Positions 1 through 7,976 of a stretch of DNA of 64,000 bases are shown here, piece by piece. The stretch covers positions 1-64,000 of the forward strand of contig NZ_FQVJ01000005.1 in the NCBI RefSeq assembly GCF_900129125.1. Direction: 5' to 3'. The position numbers were made by a program, and so were the translations under genes. Every line of letters starts with the position of its first letter. Within the stretch, counting starts at the first letter, position 1. Below the pieces are notes generated by a model. It saw nothing but the letters and a program-made list of their open reading frames with translations. It was not told the origin of the DNA and did no database searches. This DNA comes from Acidocella aminolytica 101 = DSM 11237 (GTDB lineage Bacteria > Pseudomonadota > Alphaproteobacteria > Acetobacterales > Acetobacteraceae).

Positions 1-245
1 CGGGGCTCATCGTACAGCCCATCCAGACCATCGCGAGCAAACCGATTGCGCCACACGCCAGCGGTATGGGCGCAGACATTCAGCTTCGTCGCAATATCCT
101 TGTTGGTTAGACCGTCCGCCGCGGCAAGCACGATGCGGGCACGTAATGCCAGCGACTGTGGCGCTCCATGCTTGCGGATCAGAGCCGTCAGGGCAGCTTC
201 CTCAGCATCATCCAACATGACAGCAACCGCACGACCCTTCGACAT
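1..245 (-). pseudogene. IS630-type transposase, N-terminal part, cut by window edge
   Basis: Read on the minus strand from the ATG at 245, the frame is open to the left edge and begins MSKGRAVAVMLDDAEEAALT. It continues with a helix-turn-helix segment (LTNKDIATKLNVCAHTAGVWR, about residues 47-67) followed by RFARDGLDGLYDEP, the usual start of IS630-family transposases. The DDE catalytic half would lie outside the window, so it cannot be told whether the element is intact. The element seems to end at a CTAG at 304-307, inside another transposase. Family assignment is from the HTH and the RDGLDGLYDEPR-type motif. Confidence 0.7.
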
Positions 246-307
246 CCTAGCCTCCCCAAGTTTAAGGTTTAGCCAGAATGTAGACTACTTTCCGATCAGG
301 ACACTAG
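246..307. mobile_element. Probable outer end of the IS630-type element
   Basis: These 60 bases separate the transposase start from the point where the IS1182-type reading frame stops making sense. The junction coincides with CTAG at 304-307. IS630-family elements commonly insert at TA or CTAG, so this is the expected kind of junction. The other end of the element is outside the window, so the inverted repeat cannot be confirmed. Confidence 0.45.
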
Positions 308-625
308 GTCGACCTCGATCTCCCGCAACAGCTGACGTTCCGAACGACGGCCCAACAGATCGCCGATGAACAGCGCCTTGAACATCAAGGTCGGGTCCAG
401 CGGCAGCCGACCGTTATCCGGACAATAAAGCCCGGCATAGTGCGCGACAAACACGATGAGCGTGCGTGTCGCCCAGATTTTCGCGCTACACCCGGCAACA
501 CGATTATGGACGAAGGAAATGCCGATCACCCGTTCTATATTGCGCAGCAGATGATCCGCAGGGACCATCTGCTTCAAGGATACAAACTCAAGCGACGTGT
601 GCCAGAGCGTGCTGCGCTTCAACAT
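296..625 (-). pseudogene. IS1182-type transposase, 5' fragment
   Basis: From the ATG at 625 the minus strand encodes the IS1182-family N-terminal domain: FVSLKQMVPADHLLRNIE, then LYCPDNGRLPLDPTLMFK and RSERQLLREIEVD. The frame breaks just after EIEVD at the CTAG junction, so only about the first 100 residues remain and the catalytic domain is missing. Compared with the family as I know it, about 20 extra codons (roughly 434-496) lie between VHNRVAG and LYCPDNGR without breaking the frame. The fragment cannot encode an active transposase. An alternative TTG start exists at 640. Confidence 0.75.
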
Positions 626-721
626 ACACCGACGAATCAAAACCCCCCGGCAAATGCCAGGGGTTTGTCAGTAGTCTGAAGGCCAAGAAAGGGACATTTT
701 CCAAGTCTGATTCCAAGTTAC

Positions 722-1198
722 TTATGCTTCGGCAATTAGTCGTCCGGCCTCCTGCACACCCAATGCCTGTAAGCCACGCAGCGCAGCGCTTAGTCCCCGA
801 TTTAATTGCTGTGCCCGGCGCGTGGCGTTGACCGACCGCTTCGCAAAGCGCGACAACGCCCCCCGCAGCGCATCTGCCAACCCGGCCGCATCCGTCTGCT
901 CAATATGGCGCAACTGTGCTGCCGCCGCTGCAAGATTGGAGGCTCCCAAACGCCCCATCATTTCAGTGATTTCGGCAAAGGCGGGGGCTGCGTCCTGCAA
1001 AGCCACCTCCACGCTGGCTGCCGCCTCGGAAATCTCGTTCGGCTTGCCGGTCAGCATTAGCGCATCCAGTTGGTGCAGCTTCAGGCTCAGCGCCTCCACC
1101 AGCTCAAGCCCCTGGCGCAGTAGCATGCTGGCGTCGCCCGGCTCACGCGATAACGGGGCGGGGTGTTCCACTTGGCGGAATTGTCCTGAGAAGTTCAT
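722..1198 (-). CDS. FlgN-like flagellar export chaperone
   Basis: This 158-residue protein is mostly alanine- and leucine-rich helix, as expected for a small export chaperone of the FlgN type, which binds hook-associated proteins FlgK and FlgL. Sequence similarity is weak. The assignment rests mainly on position: it is the last gene of the fliC-fliD-fliS-flgM operon and its ATG overlaps the flgM stop (TGATG). A TTG one codon earlier is possible. The gene ends cleanly at 722, a few bases before the insertion-sequence debris, so the operon seems spared. It could instead be another flagellar accessory protein. Confidence 0.6.
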   Translation of the reverse strand: MNFSGQFRQVEHPAPLSREPGDASMLLRQGLELVEALSLKLHQLDALMLTGKPNEISEAAASVEVALQDAAPAFAEITEMMGRLGASNLAAAAAQLRHIEQTDAAGLADALRGALSRFAKRSVNATRRAQQLNRGLSAALRGLQALGVQEAGRLIAEA

Positions 1199-1503
1199 CA
1201 ACCTGCCTCGTTCAATACAGTGGCAATCGCTTTCGCCAGATTTTCGGGCGAAACATTATAGCTGCCATTGGCCAAAGCCTCTTTGATGGCACTCACTTTG
1301 GTCTGGCTGACACCGCTGGAGCCATGTGCTGCGCTCACCAAAGCAGCGTTAGTCTGAGCGGCAGTGCTCAAAGTCACCGTCTCCGTCTGCCCGGCTTGGA
1401 GGGATTGCGCGCTCGTGGGGGCCGGCGACGCGGCGACAGGTGTAGCCGTGCTGGAAGCTTGCAAGGGCGAGAAGGAACCATAGGGCTGGATCGTATTGGT
1501 CAT
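1198..1503 (-). CDS. flgM: Anti-sigma-28 factor FlgM
   Basis: FlgM holds sigma-28 (FliA) inactive until the hook is complete and it is exported. The 101-residue protein has a low-complexity, disordered N-terminal half and a C-terminal sigma-binding segment (VSAIKEALANGSYNVSPENLAKAI, residues about 70-93, split here only for orientation) typical of FlgM. Its start overlaps the fliS stop by ATGA, so translation is probably coupled. Being in the same operon as flagellin means the inhibitor is made with late genes, giving feedback. Confidence 0.85.
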   Translation of the reverse strand: MTNTIQPYGSFSPLQASSTATPVAASPAPTSAQSLQAGQTETVTLSTAAQTNAALVSAAHGSSGVSQTKVSAIKEALANGSYNVSPENLAKAIATVLNEAG

Positions 1504-1892
1504 GCGGCCACCACGCTTTCAGATGTTTTTATCATATCATGGTCCAGAACAGATAAGGCCGCGTCGAAATCTCGCAACGCGTCCAGACTGTTTTCCGTAT
1601 TGGCCCGCAACAGCGTAAAACGCAAGGCGGAATAAACAGTCATCAACGCTGGACCAAGCGTTGCGCCTGCAGATGTGTCCAGCACACAAGACAAAACGTT
1701 CAACAACTCATCCGCCCGAGCAATCAGCTGCGCTTTAGTCTCAAGATCGCCCTGCTCAATCGCCTGACGCGCCCGCCGGCCATAATAGCGTAACGCACGC
1801 CATCCGGGTTGCAGCCAGTGCAAACCAGGCGGACCATCGAACATCGCGGCGCGATAGGTGGAGCTGACGGCATCCATGCTGATCTCGTTCAT
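1500..1892 (-). CDS. fliS: Flagellin export chaperone FliS
   Basis: FliS binds newly made flagellin in the cytoplasm and prevents early polymerisation. The protein is 130 residues, the normal size, and predicted helical, with a family-like central segment around ARQAIEQGDLETKAQLIARA. It lies directly after fliD, the standard order fliD-fliS. The ATG at 1892 follows the fliD stop by three bases. No strong Shine-Dalgarno is visible, so expression may depend on coupling to fliD. Confidence 0.85.
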   Translation of the reverse strand: MNEISMDAVSSTYRAAMFDGPPGLHWLQPGWRALRYYGRRARQAIEQGDLETKAQLIARADELLNVLSCVLDTSAGATLGPALMTVYSALRFTLLRANTENSLDALRDFDAALSVLDHDMIKTSESVVAA

Positions 1893-1895
1893 CTT

Positions 1896-3287
1896 TTAAC
1901 CCGAGCTGGAGGAAGAGGAGCCGCTGAATACACTCAGATAGGCTTTCACTATGCTCGCGGAACTAGCTTTATTCTCAGCAGCCGTGTACTCGTTGGCAAG
2001 ATTTTTAAGCGTTGCAGAACTTTGCTTCGTCATTAAAGTAATCTGCTGCTCTATCGAATTGATTGAGTCATTCAGCGATTTAGTTTGTGCGCTAATAAAA
2101 CCAGTGATGCTAGTCCCGGTTACTGAACTGGAGGCAGATTTTCCAGTTGCACTAGCAGCGATGTTGCTGAGGCTTGTATAGAGCTTCGAAACGAGGCTCC
2201 CAACACTGGTGGGGCTTTTGGCGTATGCCGACGAAAAGGCGGTGCTATTGAAGCTTATGCCACCTGAGCTAGTGACAGAGAGGCCGATAGCATTGGCGCT
2301 AAGGCCACTTGATTCCAGCGTGCTAACCGCACTCATTAATTGATTTTTAAGGTTTGTCGCGGAGAAATTTCCAAGCAGGACACCAGCCTTTGCCGATGAT
2401 GAGGACGATCCCGAAGCTGAAGATTTGGCGCTGGTATATTTTGTCTGCGAAGCAATAGCCGTAATGGCGGCATTCAGGCTCTTTGCCACTCCGGACAAAT
2501 CACTGGACAACGCAACAGGGGACGAACTCACAGATACCGACGCATTACCAGAACTCGCCAGGGAAATCGTGACACCAGCAATGGCGCTGCCCAGCGTGTT
2601 GCTGGCGCTAGTGATAGGGATTCCGTTCAGGGTCAATGCAGCATTTGCTGCGGTTTGAACCAGAACCTCACTACCGGGGCTAGCACTGCTGTACGAAAAC
2701 TGCGCCAGGGCGCCTGTGCCGGAAACAGAGAAGGCAGCGCTACTGCCAGTACCACTGCTATTTAGTACAAGCCGTGCACCATTGGTGGAACTGACGATTG
2801 ACGCCTTAACGCCCCCAGCCTGTTTATTGATAGCTGCCGCGACGTTGCTTAACGTCATGCTGCCTGAGCCTAGTGAAATAGTTTCGCTCTTACCGCTTTT
2901 AAGGGTGATGGCGAGGCTGCCAGCCCCTCCAGAGAGCGTAGCAGCACCGGAGCTGACCAGACCGGAATAGATTTCTTGCCCTTTGGCCAGAGTAACTCCA
3001 GTGAGATTATAAGCACCAGTGGCAGCTGAACTATTTACGCTGGCTGTGGCCACCGCAGTGTCACTGCTGGTAACAGCACGGTTATTGATCGTAGAGAGCG
3101 ACTTAATATTGGAAAGACTGTCCGTGAGCGAGGAAACAGCGCCGCTGATGCTGCCCCAAGCTGAAATGATAGCTTTGTCGGACGTAATTTGGGTTTGCAG
3201 GTTGGTGATGGGTGCCTCAAGTTGCTTCGTAACCGTTGCAATCTCTGAATTGATCGCGGAGGAACTGAGCGAAGAAACGGAAGACAT
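1896..3287 (-). CDS. fliD: Flagellar filament cap protein FliD (hook-associated protein 2)
   Basis: FliD forms the cap at the filament tip and guides flagellin folding. The 463-residue protein has the FliD N-terminal domain (helical segment with ITKQLEAPITNLQTQI-like heptads, residues about 15-45), a serine- and alanine-rich middle, and a FliD C-terminal domain ending in a long coiled coil (about 400-445, IEQQITLMTKQ). Serine and alanine are unusually frequent, and few charged residues occur in the exposed middle. It lies between flagellin and fliS. The start at 3287 follows an AGGTG-like ribosome binding site. Confidence 0.9.
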   Translation of the reverse strand: MSSVSSLSSSAINSEIATVTKQLEAPITNLQTQITSDKAIISAWGSISGAVSSLTDSLSNIKSLSTINNRAVTSSDTAVATASVNSSAATGAYNLTGVTLAKGQEIYSGLVSSGAATLSGGAGSLAITLKSGKSETISLGSGSMTLSNVAAAINKQAGGVKASIVSSTNGARLVLNSSGTGSSAAFSVSGTGALAQFSYSSASPGSEVLVQTAANAALTLNGIPITSASNTLGSAIAGVTISLASSGNASVSVSSSPVALSSDLSGVAKSLNAAITAIASQTKYTSAKSSASGSSSSSAKAGVLLGNFSATNLKNQLMSAVSTLESSGLSANAIGLSVTSSGGISFNSTAFSSAYAKSPTSVGSLVSKLYTSLSNIAASATGKSASSSVTGTSITGFISAQTKSLNDSINSIEQQITLMTKQSSATLKNLANEYTAAENKASSASIVKAYLSVFSGSSSSSSG

Positions 3288-3318
3288 GGCACACCTGCTG
3301 ATTGATGAATCTCGATAA

Positions 3319-3339
3319 GCCGGGGCATAATGCCCCGGC
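3319..3339 (-). terminator. Hairpin between flagellin and fliD
   Basis: GCCGGGGC and GCCCCGGC form an eight-base GC stem round a short loop, 16 bases after the flagellin stop. No T-run follows on the minus strand, so it may act as a 3' stabiliser or partial terminator that raises flagellin mRNA over fliD. Confidence 0.55.
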
Positions 3340-3355
3340 CCGGTTAATCAATTCC

Positions 3356-4789
3356 TTACGGCAGCAGAGAGAGATAGCTTTGCTGCAGCTGCGTGGAGTT
3401 TTTCAGCGCCGCCACGCCCGACTGAGCCTGGATCGTTGCCTGCGTAAGCTTATTCGCCACCTGCGGAATGTTGGCATCCTGTACTACGCCAAGCGCTGTG
3501 GTGACGTTGGTGCTGGTAGTATTTAGATTATTGATGTTTGCAGTGAGGCGCTGCTGTACTGCGCCCAGTTGTCCGCCCTGATTGTTCAGGCCGGCCAATG
3601 CGTATTTGATGACGTTGATGGCGTTGTTGGCGCCCGCAGTCGTGCCGACATTGATGCTGGCCAACGAGGTCAGCGAGGTGGCACCGGCCAGCTTGGCCGA
3701 ACCGCTGACGGTAAAGGCGGCGCTGGACTGGAACTGCACCTGCCCCTGCTGGACATCGCCAGTGGCAGCCAGATGGCCAGCGGCGGAGGTAACCGTGCCG
3801 CCTGCACCAGCGGTGGTGGCGGTACCTGCAGAGGAGAACTTGATGTTCTGGCCGGCATCCTGCGTCAGGGTCAGCTTGCCGCTGGCGCTGGAAGCAATGA
3901 CGCCGCTGGTGCTGGTCTGCTGGTTGATCTGGGACACCACCTCGGAGAGGCTGGAGGCATTCACCGAAATCTTGCCGCCGTAATTGGAGCCCGAACCGGA
4001 AGCCTGCAACGCGAACTTGATACCGCCGTTAGCGCTGGCCGCGACATTGTAGGTCACCGAGTTGGTCGCCTGCGCCTGCACCCCGGTTTTACCGGAGATG
4101 TTGTTCGCCGCCTTGGCGATGGCTGCGGCGGATTCGGTCGCCGTGGTGGTGAAGCCGCCAGAGCCGCCGGTGGGGCCGGTAATCGTAACCGCAGCGCCGG
4201 TGAACGCACCAGCCGCCGAGACCAGACCAGAAGAGGCGTTCGTGAAGGCGCTCCCCTTGGCCGTCGAATACATGCCGATATTCGCGGCAGTGGTATTACC
4301 GATGGACAGATTCAGCGTTTGGCCTTCATTCGCGCCGACCTGGAACTGAACGCCAGAGAAGGTTCCATCCAGCAGATTGATGTTGTTGAACTGAGTCTGC
4401 GAGGCAATGGTGGTTACCTGACTTGTGAGCTGGCCGACCAGCGTCTGCAGGGATTGCGACTCAGCAGGCGTCTGCGTGCCGTTGGCGGCCTGCACAGCGA
4501 TGGAGTTAAGCTGTTGCACGACGCCGATCTGCTGACCAATAGCGCTCTGCGCGGTCTGAAGCAAAGACACGCCCTGGTTAGCGTTGGAGGTTGCCTGCGT
4601 CAGGCCGTTAAGCTGAGAGGTAAAGCCCTGCGCGGTAATGTAACCCGCCGGGTTATCAGCTGGGGAGTTGATCGACAGGCCGCTCGCGAGTTCGCTTTGC
4701 AGCGCGTTGTTGGTCTGCGAGGTGGTGGCAATGGAGTTGAGTGCCGAAAGCGCACCGGTGTTGGTAAGAATAGAACCTACGGCGGACAT
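3356..4789 (-). CDS. fliC: Flagellin
   Basis: Structural protein of the filament. The 477-residue product has conserved D0/D1 helices at both ends: ILTNTGALSALNSIATTSQ and LASGLSINSPADNPAGY near the start, and VANKLTQATIQAQSGVAALK near the end, with a variable, glycine- and threonine-rich centre. The ATG at 4789 is preferred to an upstream in-frame start at 4834 because AGGAG sits eight bases before it and the N-terminus then matches flagellins. It is the first gene of the filament operon. The upstream 4790-4990 region should hold its promoter, probably sigma-28 dependent, but I could not identify the boxes with confidence. Confidence 0.93.
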   Translation of the reverse strand: MSAVGSILTNTGALSALNSIATTSQTNNALQSELASGLSINSPADNPAGYITAQGFTSQLNGLTQATSNANQGVSLLQTAQSAIGQQIGVVQQLNSIAVQAANGTQTPAESQSLQTLVGQLTSQVTTIASQTQFNNINLLDGTFSGVQFQVGANEGQTLNLSIGNTTAANIGMYSTAKGSAFTNASSGLVSAAGAFTGAAVTITGPTGGSGGFTTTATESAAAIAKAANNISGKTGVQAQATNSVTYNVAASANGGIKFALQASGSGSNYGGKISVNASSLSEVVSQINQQTSTSGVIASSASGKLTLTQDAGQNIKFSSAGTATTAGAGGTVTSAAGHLAATGDVQQGQVQFQSSAAFTVSGSAKLAGATSLTSLASINVGTTAGANNAINVIKYALAGLNNQGGQLGAVQQRLTANINNLNTTSTNVTTALGVVQDANIPQVANKLTQATIQAQSGVAALKNSTQLQQSYLSLLP

Positions 4790-5039
4790 GAACGAGCTCC
4801 TAGTGTTGGGGTTGCCGTACCCATTCATTCGCACCGCCCTGAGGAAGTTTTCTTCCGTTCGCGCAAAATTCGTCTCGCAAGCAAAGAAAACAGCCCTAAT
4901 TTGGAAAGACCGCTTTTAAACTCTTAACATTGCGTAAGTGTTTCGGAGCTATGTGTCTGAAACTCTTTGTATCTGATCTGGCCCTTGTGGTTATCAGATA
5001 TTTTCAGGCGTCAGAGCGACCTTCAAACATTATGGCCAA

Positions 5040-5600
5040 TTGATTGCGGCCTGGACTCCATTCTCTCACCGGGCGCTCTCCTTTTTTCGAAATTTCGGAT
5101 CACCAGAAAGATCCGCTTGGTTGCCGCGTCCTCGGTTGGGAACACCCCCCTTGGCTTTGAGCGTTTTGCGCAGCTCCCAGTTCAGGGATTCCACCGCACC
5201 CGTCGTATAGATAATTTTGCGGATCGCCGCGCTGAAGGCAAAAAGCGGGATCGCCTCGGCCCATGCCCTGCGCCCGGCCGGAGCGATTGAAGGGTATTTC
5301 CTATCCCAGATTTCTAGATGGCATCCAGCTGATGGGCGGCCTCTTCTTCACAAGCTCAGGTTCAAAACTGCCATCACGGTCGCGGGGAACGGCCAACGAG
5401 ACATCGCCATTAGAGCCCTTCACCCACTTCGTCGTAACGCCTTAGCGGCGGTTGGGCTGATCAGCCAGCACTTCCACACCAGCCTCTTAGCCGACATGCC
5501 CTGTCAATTCCGCACCCAACAACCGTTTCAACCGCCAAACCTTCAGGTGCTTCATTTGCCCGGCGTCGTCCCGCCGATCCTCAAGCTACTTGCGCCACTT
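5040..5600 (-). pseudogene. IS256-type transposase remnant with internal deletion and frameshifts
   Basis: Two parts of one transposase are joined. The right part (about 5345-5560, minus strand) keeps the N-terminal signature, including LLGAELTGHVGYE, KGSNGDVSLAVPRDRDGSFE and a stop inside. The left part (about 5040-5335) keeps the C-terminal signature IWDRKYPSIAP, KIIYTTGAVESLNWELRKTL and FPTEDAATKRIFLVIRNFEK. The catalytic middle is deleted at about 5335-5345. Additional frameshifts occur near 5320 and at a run of six C at 5145-5150. It cannot be functional. It fills most of the stretch between flagellin and glpX. Confidence 0.8.
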
Positions 5601-5624
5601 CAATAGCTCGTCCGAAGACCGACC

Positions 5625-5658
5625 TTGGCCCACGCCTCTCTCGAAAAGCGTGGGCCAA
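5625..5658. repeat. Perfect 11-base inverted repeat after glpX
   Basis: TTGGCCCACGC at 5625-5635 and GCGTGGGCCAA at 5648-5658 pair perfectly round a 12-base loop. It lies 34 bases past the glpX stop and could serve as its terminator, although no T-run follows on the minus strand. It could also be linked to the edge of the adjacent IS256 remnant. Confidence 0.5.
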
Positions 5659-5691
5659 ATCAGTTATACGCAAAGAGGTCGATACTCAGTT

Positions 5692-6675
5692 TTAGACGTC
5701 GAAATTCTTTTTCGAGAAATTGTGGTGCCCTTCTACATACCGCACCGTGCCCGACTTGGAGCGCATGACGATCGAGTGGGTGATCGCACCCTGCCCCACG
5801 CGTCGTACCCCTTCCAGCATCGCGCCGGAGGTCACACCCGTGGCGGCGAACATCACATCGCCCTTGGCCATTTCCTCCAGCGTGTAGATATGGGTGGGGT
5901 CGGTAATCCCCATCGCCTTGGCGCGGGCCACCTGTGCGTCGTCCTCGAACATCAGCCGTCCCTGCATCTGCCCGCCGGTGCAGCGCAGCGCCGCCGCCGC
6001 CAGCACACCTTCCGGCGCCCCGCCCGAGCCCAGATACATATCCACCCCACCACCAGGCAGAGAGGCCGCGATCACGCCCGCCACATCGCCATCGCCCAGC
6101 AGTAGAATACGCGCGCCCGCCTCGCGAATCTTGGCAATCGCCTCTGCATGGCGCTCACGGTCCAACATGCACACCATCAGCTCAGAAACCTCAATCCCCT
6201 TCGCCCGAGCCAGATTTTTCAGGTTCTCCTGCACAGGCGCGTCGAGCGAGATCACCCCTTCCGGCAAGCCGCCACCCACGGCAATCTTGTCCATATATAC
6301 GTCCGGCGCATTCAAGAAATTACCCCGCTCGGCTAATGCCACGGTGGTAATGGCGTTGGGCCCGCCCTTCGCGGTAATGATGGTGCCTTCCAGAGGATCC
6401 ACGGCGATATCCATGGCAGGGCCGCCGCAACCCACCTTCTCACCGATATACAGCATCGGTGCCTCATCCATCTCGCCTTCGCCGATCACCACGGTCCCAT
6501 CAATCGCCACCGTGTCGAACGCCTTGCGCATGGCCTCCACGGCAGCACCATCGGCTTCGTTCTTCTGGCCCCGGCCAATCCAGCGTGAAGCGGCAATGGC
6601 CGCTGCCTCGGTCACACGCACCAGTTCCAGCGCAAGGTTACGGTCAGAGACATCTTCAAGGCGGCGTTCGGTCAT
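5692..6675 (-). CDS. glpX: Fructose-1,6-bisphosphatase class II (GlpX)
   Basis: Hydrolyses fructose-1,6-bisphosphate to fructose-6-phosphate in gluconeogenesis. The 327-residue protein has the normal class II length and the metal and substrate motifs GEGEMDEAP (residues about 65-73) and DPLEGT (93-98). AGGGAG precedes the ATG at 6675. It follows the homoserine dehydrogenase gene by 11 bases on the same strand, so the two are likely co-transcribed. A gluconeogenic role agrees with PEP carboxykinase elsewhere in the window. Confidence 0.93.
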   Translation of the reverse strand: MTERRLEDVSDRNLALELVRVTEAAAIAASRWIGRGQKNEADGAAVEAMRKAFDTVAIDGTVVIGEGEMDEAPMLYIGEKVGCGGPAMDIAVDPLEGTIITAKGGPNAITTVALAERGNFLNAPDVYMDKIAVGGGLPEGVISLDAPVQENLKNLARAKGIEVSELMVCMLDRERHAEAIAKIREAGARILLLGDGDVAGVIAASLPGGGVDMYLGSGGAPEGVLAAAALRCTGGQMQGRLMFEDDAQVARAKAMGITDPTHIYTLEEMAKGDVMFAATGVTSGAMLEGVRRVGQGAITHSIVMRSKSGTVRYVEGHHNFSKKNFDV

Positions 6676-6686
6676 CGGGGACTCCC

Positions 6687-7976
6687 TTATTTCGGTTCGA
6701 TGCGGATAAGAGCGGGCGGTTCCAGCACGGCAGGCAGCGTGCCCACGCGCGCCAGCGCGGCGCTCACGGCGGCTTCCGTTGTCTCGTGCGTCACTAGCAC
6801 AATCGGCACGGCCTCGCCCGGCGCACGCCCACGCTGCAACATCGACTCCAGCGAGATGCCGTGGTCACGCAGAATCGCGGTCACATCCGCCAGCACACCC
6901 GGCTGGTCTACCACCGAAAGCCGCAGGAAGTAGGCGCTGTTCAGCTCAGACATCGGCACCAGCCGCGCTTCCTCCAGTGCGCTCTCCGCCATGCCCCAAA
7001 CCGGCACATGGATCCCGCGCGCGAAATCAATCAGATCCGCCACCACGGCACTGGCCGTCGGCCCCTCACCCGCGCCGCGCCCGCGCAGCAGCACCGGCCC
7101 GGCGAAGTCACCATCCATCAGCACGGCATTGAACACACCATCAATGGTTGCAATCGGCTGCTCCATCGGCACCATGGCCGGATGCACCCGCAAAGAGATC
7201 CCCGCCTCGGTCTTTTCCGCAATGCCCAGCAGCTTTATCCGGTAGCCAAGCTCCTGCGCGAAGGCGATATCGATGCCGGAAATCCGTCGGATGCCCTCAA
7301 TATGCACGCTGCTGAAGTCAATCCGCGCGCCAAAGGCCAGCCCGGCCAGAATAGCGAGCTTATGCGCGGCATCCACGCCATCCAGGTCGAAGCTCGGGTC
7401 GGCCTCGGCATAACCCAGGCGCTGCGCATCGGCCAGCACGTCGGCAAAATCCCGGCCTTCCTCACGCATAACGGTCAGGATGTAGTTACAGGTGCCATTC
7501 AAAATGCCCGCCACACGGGAGACCTGATTAGCCGCCATGCCCTCGCGCAACGCCTTGATCACCGGAATCCCGCCCGCCACCGCCGCTTCATAAGCGATGG
7601 TCACGTTGTTTGCCTCCGCCGCCTTGGCCAGCGCCACCCCATGCACGGCAAGCAGCGCCTTGTTGGCTGTCACCAGAGTTTTGCCCGCCGCAATGGCAGC
7701 TTCGGCTAGCGCCTTGGCCTTACCCTCGGCGCCGCCTATCAGCTCCACCACCACATCAACGGCCGGGTCATGGGCCAGCCCCACCGCATCATCATACCAG
7801 TTCAGCCCATCCAGCTTCACGCCACGGTCGCGGTTGCGGTCCCGGGCAGAAACCGCCGTCACCACCACCGGCCGCCCCGCGCGCGCCGCAATCAGGTCAG
7901 CCTGCGCGGCCAGCAATTTCATTACCCCGGCCCCTACGGTCCCGAGGCCGGCAATTCCAACTTTAAGTGGTTTCAA
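6687..7976 (-). CDS. hom: Homoserine dehydrogenase
   Basis: Reduces aspartate semialdehyde to homoserine for threonine and methionine synthesis. The 429-residue monofunctional enzyme has an NAD(P)-binding GLGTVGAG motif at residues 10-17, the central catalytic domain (GGIPVIKALREG; LNGTCNYIL) and a C-terminal ACT domain (about 350-429, VVDQPGVLADVTAIL), which suggests feedback control by threonine. It seems to start with TTG at 7976 behind GAGGTGA. The first conserved strand begins at residue 4, so no later start is possible. It overlaps the stop of the upstream aminotransferase (TTGA). Confidence 0.93.
   Translation of the reverse strand: MKPLKVGIAGLGTVGAGVMKLLAAQADLIAARAGRPVVVTAVSARDRNRDRGVKLDGLNWYDDAVGLAHDPAVDVVVELIGGAEGKAKALAEAAIAAGKTLVTANKALLAVHGVALAKAAEANNVTIAYEAAVAGGIPVIKALREGMAANQVSRVAGILNGTCNYILTVMREEGRDFADVLADAQRLGYAEADPSFDLDGVDAAHKLAILAGLAFGARIDFSSVHIEGIRRISGIDIAFAQELGYRIKLLGIAEKTEAGISLRVHPAMVPMEQPIATIDGVFNAVLMDGDFAGPVLLRGRGAGEGPTASAVVADLIDFARGIHVPVWGMAESALEEARLVPMSELNSAYFLRLSVVDQPGVLADVTAILRDHGISLESMLQRGRAPGEAVPIVLVTHETTEAAVSAALARVGTLPAVLEPPALIRIEPK

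Noticed and set aside
3569-4927. A 452-residue open frame on the plus strand across the flagellin gene
   Set aside because: It is antisense to flagellin, has no recognisable domain and no convincing start signal; GC-rich codon structure of flagellin produces it.
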